Translations under genes and position numbers: made by a program
Assembly (NCBI GenBank): GCA_023426345.1
Contig: JAFAAX010000175.1
Span: 1 to 13,015, forward strand
Direction of reading: 5' to 3'
Source of the DNA: Actinomycetes bacterium
GTDB taxonomy: Bacteria > Actinomycetota > Actinomycetes > Actinomycetales > Actinomycetaceae
Length of the DNA stretch: 13,015 nucleotides
The notes under the pieces: generated by a model
Told to the model about the DNA's origin: nothing
The model's input: only the letters and a program-made list of their open reading frames with translations
Database searches by the model: none
In this document: piece by piece, positions 7,160 to 12,578 of the stretch
How the letters are laid out: every line of letters starts with the position of its first letter
Position numbering within the stretch: the first letter of the stretch is position 1

Positions 7160-7267
7160 GTGAGTGCTTCCGACAGCCGTTCCCGCGTGGGCCTGATGGC
7201 CGCGGGTATGACCATGTGCGGGCGAATGCCCGGACGCATGGCCGGCTGTTGTCGTCTCTGTCGCTGA
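7160..7267 (+). CDS. Leaderless Cys-rich leader peptide (uORF)
   Basis: This 35-codon frame starts with GTG 7160, seven bases after a TAGTGT -10 box, and stops at TGA 7265-7267. No Shine-Dalgarno can exist if transcription starts there, so translation would be leaderless. The peptide has four cysteines (20, 30, 31, 34) and six methionines counting the start; it begins MSASDSRSRVGLM and ends GCCRLCR. Leaderless upstream ORFs with cysteine clusters that attenuate sulfur genes are established in mycobacteria, and Cys-rich leader peptides occur in other actinobacteria. Here the downstream genes encode a cystine-type importer. The tandem Cys codons (7247-7252) sit just before segments able to form alternative hairpins, so ribosome stalling under cysteine shortage is the likely signal. 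The peptide itself probably has no other role. Confidence 0.72.
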   Translation: MSASDSRSRVGLMAAGMTMCGRMPGRMAGCCRLCR

Positions 7268-7317
7268 GCGACGCCGGGTCATCCCGGGAATCCCCTCCGA
7301 GCGGAGGGCGTCCCGGC
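7242..7317 (+). promoter_or_regulatory. Candidate trp-type attenuator, cysteine-responsive
   Basis: Four segments can pair in alternative ways. Segment 1 CCGGC (7242-7246) pairs with GCCGG (7273-7277), stacked on GTCGC/GCGAC (7260-7264/7268-7272), whose three-base loop is the uORF stop TGA. Segment 2 CCGGG (7274-7278) pairs with segment 3 CCCGG (7283-7287) around a TCAT loop. Segment 3 CCGGGA (7284-7289) also pairs with segment 4 TCCCGG (7311-7316), enclosing CCCTCC/GGAGGG (7293-7298/7303-7308). Stalling at Cys30-Cys31 would cover segment 1 and favour 2:3. A ribosome at the stop would cover segment 2 and favour 3:4, the terminator-like form. There is no U-tract, so the 3:4 form may need Rho or act otherwise. 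It was paired by eye, not folded. Confidence 0.6.
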
Positions 7318-7480
7318 TGCCCGTCGGCCATGCGTGTCGCACATCCCCGTGGGCCTTCGCGCCCCTGATGAGGACCGCCCCGCCTGTCCGATCCGCGATC
7401 CGCGATCCCGCGCGAGCCCCGCCGCCGCGCATCCGGCCCGCACCCCCTCACCGTTTCCCCGCACCGTTCCAGGAGATCCC
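7318..7480 (+). other. Rest of the importer 5' leader, no gene seen
   Basis: These 163 nt between the attenuator and the binding-protein start hold no convincing reading frame. They include a small GGGC/GCCC hairpin with a CTTCGC loop (7351-7364), about 2.9 copies of the 7-mer GATCCGC (7390-7409), a pyrimidine-rich stretch (7410-7470), and the Shine-Dalgarno AGGAG at 7471-7475. No known riboswitch core was recognised. Confidence 0.5.
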
Positions 7481-8389
7481 ATGCGCATCCGCACCGCCCT
7501 CACCGCCCTCACCGTCGCCGTCCTGTCCGCGTCCGCCCTGGCCGCCTGCTCCTCCGGGGAGTCCGCGGCCGACCAGTCGTCGGGCGCGGGGACGCCCTCG
7601 TCCTCGTCGTCGGACGGGGGCGACGCGCTGGCAGACCTCCAGGCGTCGGGCGTCCTGCGCGTCGGCACCGAGGGGACCTACGCCCCCTTCACCTACCACG
7701 ACACGTCCACGGGCGACCTCACCGGCTACGACGTCGAGGTGATCACCGCCGTCGCGGACAAGCTCGGCGTCACGCCGGAGTTCTCCGAGGTCAAGTGGGA
7801 CGCGATCTTCGCCGGCCTGGAGGCGAAGCGCTACGACATCGTCGCCAACCAGGTGACGATCAACCCCGAGCGCACCGCGAAGTACGACGTGTCCCAGGCG
7901 TACACGGTGTCCGAGCCCGTCGCCCTGGTGCGCGCCGACGACACGTCGATCGCCTCCCTGGCGGACGTCGCCGGCAAGAAGTCCGCGCAGTCGGCGACGT
8001 CGAACTGGGCGGGCATCGCCACCGACGCGGGCGCCACCGTCGAGCCCGTCGACGGACTCACCGAGGCGGTCGCCGCCCTCAAGGACGGCCGCGTCGACCT
8101 CACGTTCAACGACAACCTGGCCGCGCTCAACTACCTGTCGACCACGGGGGACACCTCGGTGAAGATCGCCTTCGACCTGCCCGATCAGGCCGTCCAGCAG
8201 GCGCTGGTCCTCCACAAGGACTCCGGCCTCCTCGACGCCGTCAACAAGGCCCTCGACGAGCTCCGCGCCGACGGCACGCTGGCGAAGCTCGGGGAGAAGT
8301 ACTTCGGGCAGGACGTCTCCGGGGCCGGCGCCCCGGGCGCCCAGTCCGGGGCGGACGCCTCGGACGCGACCCAGTCGGGCCAGCACTGA
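7481..8389 (+). CDS. tcyA: Cystine-type ABC transporter substrate-binding lipoprotein
   Basis: The 302-residue protein opens with a lipoprotein signal peptide: MRIRTALTAL, a hydrophobic core and lipobox LAAC with Cys23 as the lipidated residue. A Ser/Asp-rich linker to about 48 tethers the domain outside the membrane. The body (about 50-285) is a family-3 solute-binding fold: GVLRVGTEGTYAPFTY at 57-72, GDLTGYDVEV, then IVANQVTINPERTAKYDVS. SATSNWAGIA and the hinge-region NDNLAALNYL resemble the cystine binders FliY/TcyJ/TcyK rather than glutamine or arginine binders. The last 20 or so residues are low-complexity. ATG 7481 has AGGAG at 7471-7475, five bases away. It is first in an operon with permease and ATPase, behind a Cys-rich leader peptide, which supports cystine or a related sulfur amino acid as ligand. 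Ligand identity is by resemblance and context. Confidence 0.88.
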   Translation: MRIRTALTALTVAVLSASALAACSSGESAADQSSGAGTPSSSSSDGGDALADLQASGVLRVGTEGTYAPFTYHDTSTGDLTGYDVEVITAVADKLGVTPEFSEVKWDAIFAGLEAKRYDIVANQVTINPERTAKYDVSQAYTVSEPVALVRADDTSIASLADVAGKKSAQSATSNWAGIATDAGATVEPVDGLTEAVAALKDGRVDLTFNDNLAALNYLSTTGDTSVKIAFDLPDQAVQQALVLHKDSGLLDAVNKALDELRADGTLAKLGEKYFGQDVSGAGAPGAQSGADASDATQSGQH

Positions 8390-8428
8390 CCTCGGGGTCG
8401 GGCGAACGGGCGGACAGGAGACGAGGAC

Positions 8429-9100
8429 ATGACATCCGACAACCCCACGGTCCAGCTGCTTCTGGACTCGCTGCTGCCGCTGGCCAAGGGCGCGCTGATG
8501 GGGACGATCCCCCTGACGCTGGCCTCCTTCGCGATCGGCATCGCGGCGGCGCTGGTCGTGGCCCTTGCCCGGTTGTCCAGCAACGTCGTCGCCCGCTCGG
8601 CCGCCCGGCTGTTCATCTCCGTGATCCGCGGGACGCCGCTGCTGGTCCAGCTGTTCATCATCTTCTACGCGCTGCCCTCGCTGGGGATCGTCATCGACCC
8701 CTTCCCGTCGGCGATCATCGCGTTCTCGCTCAACGTCGCAGGCTACGCGGCGGAGGCGATCCGCGCGGCGATCCTGTCCGTCCCGCGCGGCCAGTGGGAG
8801 GCCGCGGAGACGATCGGCCTCACCCGGGCCGCCACCCTGCGCCGCGTCATCCTGCCCCAGGCGCTGCGCGTCGCGGTCCCCCCGCTGTCGAACACGTTCA
8901 TCTCCCTGGTCAAGGACACGTCCCTGGCGTCCTCGATCATGGTCGTCGAACTGCTCCGCCAGGCCCAGCAGATCGCGGCGCCGACGTATGAGTTCCTCGC
9001 GCTCTACTCGCTGGCCGCCCTCTACTACTGGGCGATCTGCACGGTCCTGTCCGCCCTCCAGCAGCGCCTCGAACGCCGCCTAGAGCGCACCGCCGTCTGA
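8429..9100 (+). CDS. tcyB: Cystine-type ABC transporter permease
   Basis: The 223-residue membrane protein belongs to the polar amino-acid (HAAT) permease family. It has about five hydrophobic segments (roughly 22-48, 60-85, 92-115, 148-175, 188-210), IRGTPLLVQLFIIFYALP at 66-83, and the EAA loop that docks on the ATPase (EAAETIGLTRAATLRRVILP, 124-143). Length and motifs match TcyB/YecS-type permeases, which form homodimers. ATG 8429 is preceded by AGGAG (8416-8420), eight bases away. It follows the binding-protein gene by 39 nt and precedes a long inverted repeat (9104-9184) before the ATPase gene. This may lower ATPase expression or stabilise the upstream message. The symbol is by family resemblance and operon position. 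Confidence 0.88.
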   Translation: MTSDNPTVQLLLDSLLPLAKGALMGTIPLTLASFAIGIAAALVVALARLSSNVVARSAARLFISVIRGTPLLVQLFIIFYALPSLGIVIDPFPSAIIAFSLNVAGYAAEAIRAAILSVPRGQWEAAETIGLTRAATLRRVILPQALRVAVPPLSNTFISLVKDTSLASSIMVVELLRQAQQIAAPTYEFLALYSLAALYYWAICTVLSALQQRLERRLERTAV

Positions 9101-9103
9101 CCC

Positions 9104-9184
9104 GATCGACGAGGACGGCCCCGGCTCCGCCGGGACGCCCCCCGGGGTGGGGGCCCGTCGGGCGAGGGGGCGTCCTCGTCGATC
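9104..9184 (+). repeat. Inverted repeat with 14-bp arms between permease and ATPase
   Basis: GATCGACGAGGACG (9104-9117) and CGTCCTCGTCGATC (9171-9184) are perfect complements, and the first bases inside also largely pair (GCCCC with GGGGG apart from one mismatch). The 53-nt interior is almost pure G and C and contains CCGGC/GCCGG (9122-9134 region). The element ends 15 nt before the ATPase start. In RNA it would form a very stable hairpin that could partly terminate transcription or protect the upstream message. Confidence 0.75.
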
Positions 9185-9199
9185 ATGAAAGGAACCAGC

Positions 9200-10003
9200 A
9201 TGCTTCTCGAGGTCACCGACCTGCACATGTCGTTCGGGGACAAGCGCGTCCTGCGCGGGATCTCGTTGGAGGTTGAGCGCGGCTCCGTCACCGTCCTCAT
9301 CGGCCCGTCGGGATCGGGGAAGACGACGCTGCTGCGCTCGCTCAACGCGCTGGAGACGCCGGAGTCCGGGATCGTGCGCATCGGCGACACGACCGTCGAC
9401 TACGGGGCGCGGCCCGCTCCGACACGCAAAGAGCTGGCGCAGCTGCGGGCCCACTCCGGCATGGTCTTCCAGGCCCACCACCTGTTCCCGCACCGCACGG
9501 CGCTGGAGAACATCACAGAGGGGCCCCTCCACGCCCAGCACCGGCCCGCCGCTGAGGCCGAGCACGAGGCCCGCGAACTGCTCGACCGCGTCGGACTGGC
9601 GGAGTGCGCCGACCAACTGCCCTCGCAGCTGTCGGGCGGGCAGCAGCAGCGCGTCGGCATCGCCCGCGCGCTCGCGCTGCACCCCGACCTGCTGCTCTTC
9701 GACGAGCCGACCAGCGCCTTGGACCCCGAGACCGTCGGCGAGGTCCTCCAGGTCATGCGCGACCTCGCCGACGAGGGCTGGACGATGGTCGTCGTCACCC
9801 ACGAGATCGCCTTCGCCCGGCAGGTCGCCGACCGCGTCGCGTTCCTCGACGGCGGGATCCTCCTCGAGCAGGGAGCGCCCTCGGACGTCCTGGTCGCCCC
9901 GCGCGAGGCTCGCACGCGGGAGTTCCTCGCGCGCGTGCTCCAGCCGCTCTCCGCCGAGATCCCCGACATCGGGGATCTCGGGGACGAGGGCGGCCCCGCC
10001 TGA
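9200..10003 (+). CDS. tcyC: Cystine-type ABC transporter ATP-binding protein
   Basis: The 267-residue ATPase has every catalytic motif in order: Walker A GPSGSGKTT (35-43), Q-loop Gln91 in GMVFQ, signature LSGGQQQR (144-151), Walker B LLLFDEP (164-170) and H-loop His201. LFPHRTALENITEG (95-108) is typical of polar amino-acid importers including cystine systems. It powers uptake with the permease and lipoprotein just upstream. I start at ATG 9200 because AAAGGA (9188-9193) sits six bases before it. The in-frame ATG 9185 adds only MKGTS and has its Shine-Dalgarno position occupied by the inverted repeat ending at 9184. The C-terminal 15 or so residues (IPDIGDLGDEGGPA) look like an extension: they are encoded by a 13-bp-arm hairpin (9954-9981) and a 16-mer also found at the terminator after the reductase. 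Confidence 0.92.
   Translation: MLLEVTDLHMSFGDKRVLRGISLEVERGSVTVLIGPSGSGKTTLLRSLNALETPESGIVRIGDTTVDYGARPAPTRKELAQLRAHSGMVFQAHHLFPHRTALENITEGPLHAQHRPAAEAEHEARELLDRVGLAECADQLPSQLSGGQQQRVGIARALALHPDLLLFDEPTSALDPETVGEVLQVMRDLADEGWTMVVVTHEIAFARQVADRVAFLDGGILLEQGAPSDVLVAPREARTREFLARVLQPLSAEIPDIGDLGDEGGPA
9954..9981 (+). terminator. Perfect 13-bp hairpin inside the ATPase 3' end
   Basis: CCGAGATCCCCGA (9954-9966) and the arm TCGGGGATCTCGG (9969-9981) are perfect complements around CA, with no mismatch. In RNA a few central pairs would open to make the loop. It ends 22 nt before the end of the ATPase gene, so the codons for IPDIGDLG form it. Shape and place suggest a terminator or 3' stability element absorbed into the reading frame; a T-tract is absent. 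Confidence 0.5.
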
Positions 10004-10026
10004 TCGGACCGCGATCCGCCGTGCCA

Positions 10027-10092
10027 CCGAACTCGGCGGAGTCGACAACCGAAGTCGCGGGGAAAGGGCGCCGAAGTCGCGGAGGGGGTGAG
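10027..10092. repeat. 22-nt-phased repeat cluster 2 (three units)
   Basis: Three units start at 10027, 10049 and 10071, exactly 22 nt apart: CCGAACTCGGCGG, CCGAAGTCGCGGG and CCGAAGTCGCGGA. The first matches the 7047 unit over 13 bases. All share CCGAA-(C/G)-TCG at the start; the second halves vary. The cluster fills much of the 156-nt gap between the ATPase gene and the PLP enzyme gene, where no clear promoter is seen. It may be an operator array or a dispersed intergenic repeat. Confidence 0.7.
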
Positions 10093-10120
10093 AGGCCCCC
10101 GCCCGGACCCCGGCCTCACC
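10087..10120 (+). terminator. Possible hairpin ahead of the PLP enzyme gene
   Basis: GGTGAG (10087-10092) and CTCACC (10115-10120) are complementary, with a C-rich 22-nt loop that can form further short G-C pairs. It could end transcripts from the importer operon or act in the leader of the next gene. The stem is only six pairs and the loop large, so support is modest. Confidence 0.3.
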
Positions 10121-10159
10121 AGACCCCTCCTGCTCACCACTCCGGAAGGACACCCATCC

Positions 10160-11419
10160 ATGACCACCCTCGATGCGCCCACCGATCCGACGTCGCTGGG
10201 CTTCGCGACGCGCGCCGTCCACGTCGGGCAGGAGCCCGATCCCCTCACCGGCGACGTCGTGCCGCCGATCCACGTGACGTCGACGCATGCCCAGGACGCG
10301 GTCGACCGCCTGCGCGGCGGCTACGAGTACGGGCGCGGCCCCAACCCGACGCGCGACGCGTTCACCCGCGCGCTGGCCAGCCTCGAGGGCGGGGAGGCCG
10401 CCTTCGCATTCCCCTCCGGACTCAACGCCGAGGACACGCTGGTGCGCGCCCTCACGCGTCCCGGCGACCACCTCACGTTCGGCTCGGACGTCTACGGCGG
10501 GACGTACCGCCTGTTCGCCACCGTCTGGTCGAGGGAGGGCCTCACGGCCACGCCCGTCGACCTGTCGGATCCGCAGGCGGTGGCCCGGGACGTCGCCGAG
10601 CACGGCTCGCGGATCGTGTGGGTGGAGACGCCGTCCAACCCGCAGCTGGAGATCTTCGACCTGCGCGCGCTGGCCGAGGCCGCCCACGCGGGCGGGGCGC
10701 TGCTGGTCGCCGACAACACGTTCTCCTCGCCGTACCTCCAGCAGCCGATCGCCTGGGGCGCGGATGTCGTCGTCCACTCGACGACGAAGTACGTCGGCGG
10801 GCATTCCGACCTGGTCGGCGGCGCCGTGGTGGTCCGCGCGGGCCTGCGCGTCCCCGACGACCTCGGGCGGGCCGAGGCGGACGCGGGCGCGGCGGAGGTC
10901 GGGCCCTGGAGCGAGTCCGGCCTGGTCGCCGACGAGCTGGCGTTCCTCCAGGCGGCCACCGGGGCGATCCAGTCCCCGCGCGACGCCTGGCTGGCCCACC
11001 GTGGCCTCAAGACCCTGGCCGTGCGGATGGAGCGGCACTCGGCGTCGGCGCTGGTCGTCGCCGGGCACCTGGCCGCCCATCCCGCCGTCCGCGCCGTCCA
11101 CTACCCCGGCCTGCCCGACGACCCGGGCCACGACCTGGCGGCCCGCCAGATGCGGGCATTCGGAGGCGTTGTGTCCTTCGAGCTGGACTCCGCGGAGGCC
11201 GCCCGGCGGGTCGCGGAGTCGACCGGCGTCTTCTCCCTGGCCGTCTCCCTGGGGGCCACGGAGTCCCTCATCGAGTACCCACCCGTGATGACCCACGCGG
11301 AGACCGTCGGCGAGCCGAACGCCGTGCCGTCGGGCCTGTTGCGCGTGGCCGTCGGCCTGGAGGACCCCGAGGACCTCATCGCGGACCTCGACCGGGCGCT
11401 CGCCGCCGCGCAGGCCTAA
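10160..11419 (+). CDS. PLP-dependent cystathionine gamma-lyase/synthase family enzyme
   Basis: The 419-residue protein is a Cys/Met-metabolism PLP enzyme, a group that makes or cleaves cystathionine, or splits cysteine, homocysteine or methionine. Tyr57 and Arg59 in YEYGRGPNPTR fit the PLP-phosphate residues donated by the partner subunit. Tyr112 (VYGGTYRLF) should stack on the ring, Asp185 (VADNTF) bind the pyridine nitrogen, and Lys210 (STTKYVGGHSD) form the Schiff base. SLGATESLIEYPPVMTHA near the end is family-typical. A stretch of about 20-25 residues (roughly 230-255) appears inserted after the Lys region. ATG 10160 has GGAAGGA at 10144-10150; the frame is open upstream to 10088, but those codons overlap the repeat and hairpin. 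Synthase or lyase cannot be decided from sequence. Beside a cystine importer, a lyase or desulfhydrase role is attractive but inferred. Confidence 0.9.
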   Translation: MTTLDAPTDPTSLGFATRAVHVGQEPDPLTGDVVPPIHVTSTHAQDAVDRLRGGYEYGRGPNPTRDAFTRALASLEGGEAAFAFPSGLNAEDTLVRALTRPGDHLTFGSDVYGGTYRLFATVWSREGLTATPVDLSDPQAVARDVAEHGSRIVWVETPSNPQLEIFDLRALAEAAHAGGALLVADNTFSSPYLQQPIAWGADVVVHSTTKYVGGHSDLVGGAVVVRAGLRVPDDLGRAEADAGAAEVGPWSESGLVADELAFLQAATGAIQSPRDAWLAHRGLKTLAVRMERHSASALVVAGHLAAHPAVRAVHYPGLPDDPGHDLAARQMRAFGGVVSFELDSAEAARRVAESTGVFSLAVSLGATESLIEYPPVMTHAETVGEPNAVPSGLLRVAVGLEDPEDLIADLDRALAAAQA

Positions 11420-11460
11420 CGTTGAACGAGCAGTCGATCCACTACACGAAGGAGCACATC

Positions 11461-12420
11461 ATGGCGCAGATCGGCACCTCTGATCTCACCGTCCAGCCTC
11501 TGTCCCTGGGGACGAACACGTTCGGATGGACGTCCTCCGCCGAGGAGTCCCACGCCGTCCTGGACGCTTTCACCGCCGGCGGCGGCGACTTCCTGGACAC
11601 CGCCGACTCCTACTCGGCCTGGGCGCCGGGCAACAGGGGCGGGGAGTCGGAGACGATCATCGGCCAGTGGCTGGCGAAGGGCGGCGCGGCCCGCCGCGAC
11701 GGCGTCGTCATCGCCACGAAGGTCGCCCAGCACCCCGCCTTCCCGGGCCTGTCCGCGGCGAACGTCGCGGCCGCGGCGGAGGCCTCGCTGACCCGCCTGG
11801 GCACCGACCGCATCGACCTCTACTACGCCCACCAGGAGGATCCGGACACCCCGATCGCGGACTCCGTCGCCGCCTTCGGGGCACTGCAGCGGGCCGGCAA
11901 GATCCGCGCCGTCGGCCTGTCGAACTTCTCCGCGGAGTCGGTCGGCGCGTGGATCGCCGCCGCCGACGAGCAGGGCGTCCCCCGCCCTGTGGCCCTGGAG
12001 CCCCACTACAACCTGGTCCACCGCGTCGACTTCGAGGACGCGCTGCGTCCAACGGCCGAGCAGTTCGGCCTGTCCGTCATGCCGTACTGGGGGCTGGCGG
12101 GCGGCCTGCTCACCGGCAAGTACCGCTCTGCGGCGGACATCGACCGGCTCGGCGGCGCGCGCGCGGACACGGTCCGCGGTTACGCGAGCGACCAGGCGTT
12201 CCTGGTGGTCGCCGCCCTGCGCGACATCGCCTCCACCCACGGCGTGGAGCCCGCCGCCGTGGCCCTGGCCTGGCTGGCCGCCCAGCCGACCGTCACGGCG
12301 CCCATCGCCTCGGCGCGCACCGTCGAGCAGCTGCCCGCCCTCCTGGCCTCGCTCACGCTGGGGCTCTCCGCGGACGAGCTCTCCACTCTCACCACGCTGT
12401 CGGCGCCCATCGGGCGTTGA
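11461..12420 (+). CDS. Aldo/keto reductase
   Basis: The 319-residue protein is an NADPH-type aldo/keto reductase with a single (beta/alpha)8 barrel. The catalytic tetrad is complete: Asp46 and Tyr51 in DTADSY, Lys87 in VIATKVA, and His124 in DLYYAHQ. The usual VGLSNFS motif follows at about 154-160, and ASARTVEQL near the C-terminus fits the cofactor 2'-phosphate-binding region. Such enzymes reduce aldehydes and ketones; the substrate is unknown. ATG 11461 has GAAGGAG at 11448-11454, six bases away. It begins 41 nt after the PLP enzyme stop, with no terminator between, so the two are probably one transcript. The link to sulfur amino-acid metabolism is unclear; removal of a reactive carbonyl product is one possibility and is speculation. 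Confidence 0.93.
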   Translation: MAQIGTSDLTVQPLSLGTNTFGWTSSAEESHAVLDAFTAGGGDFLDTADSYSAWAPGNRGGESETIIGQWLAKGGAARRDGVVIATKVAQHPAFPGLSAANVAAAAEASLTRLGTDRIDLYYAHQEDPDTPIADSVAAFGALQRAGKIRAVGLSNFSAESVGAWIAAADEQGVPRPVALEPHYNLVHRVDFEDALRPTAEQFGLSVMPYWGLAGGLLTGKYRSAADIDRLGGARADTVRGYASDQAFLVVAALRDIASTHGVEPAAVALAWLAAQPTVTAPIASARTVEQLPALLASLTLGLSADELSTLTTLSAPIGR

Positions 12421-12437
12421 CCGTCCCGCGGGCGCGT

Positions 12438-12477
12438 GGCCGTCCTCGTCCCCCTGCGTGGATGGGCGAGGGCGGCC
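12438..12477 (+). terminator. Hairpin terminator after the reductase gene
   Basis: GGCCGTCCTCG (12438-12448) pairs with CGAGGGCGGCC (12467-12477) over 11 positions, one of them a G-U pair, around an 18-nt loop. It starts 18 nt after the reductase stop. The right arm continues as CGAGGGCGGCCCCGCC (12467-12482), identical over 16 nt to 9985-10000 in the ATPase 3' end. No T-tract follows. Confidence 0.6.
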
Positions 12478-12529
12478 CCGCCGGGCCTGGGATGTGATCC
12501 TGGTCTCAGTGTGTGGCGGCGGGGTCCGA

Positions 12530-12545
12530 TCGCCTGTGTGTTCGA
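12530..12545. promoter_or_regulatory. Degenerate LexA (SOS) box candidate
   Basis: TCGCCT-GTGT-GTTCGA matches the actinobacterial SOS box TCGAAC-N4-GTTCGA fully in the right half and in three of six bases in the left. It lies 33 bases before the start of the DUF222-type gene, and several mycobacterial 13E12 (DUF222) genes are known to be LexA-controlled. One good half-site can occur by chance, so support is limited. Confidence 0.3.
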
Positions 12546-12578
12546 CGCAGATGGGGGTGGGCCCTGAGACGATGGGCC

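Noticed and set aside
7365..7394. Hammerhead-ribozyme-like CTGATGA with a GGAC/GTCC stem
   Set aside because: The required GAAA after stem II is GATC here, and no flanking stems I and III were seen, so the catalytic core is broken; chance match.
7390..7409. Tandem GATCCGC 7-mers
   Set aside because: Fewer than three copies of a simple GC-rich heptamer in a leader; not enough for a functional claim.
10027..10092. CRISPR-like spacing of short repeats
   Set aside because: Only three units at a 22-nt period, with 9-13 nt cores, no spacers of normal length and no cas genes.
10004..10159. SAM riboswitch before the PLP enzyme gene
   Set aside because: No SAM-I, SAM-II or SAM-IV core sequence or multi-helix pattern was recognised; the space is taken by phased repeats and a short hairpin.
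9604..11460. Long in-frame extension upstream of the aldo/keto reductase
   Set aside because: It overlaps the ATPase and PLP enzyme genes in another frame and is Arg/Pro-rich. The reductase N-terminus and Shine-Dalgarno fit ATG 11461.
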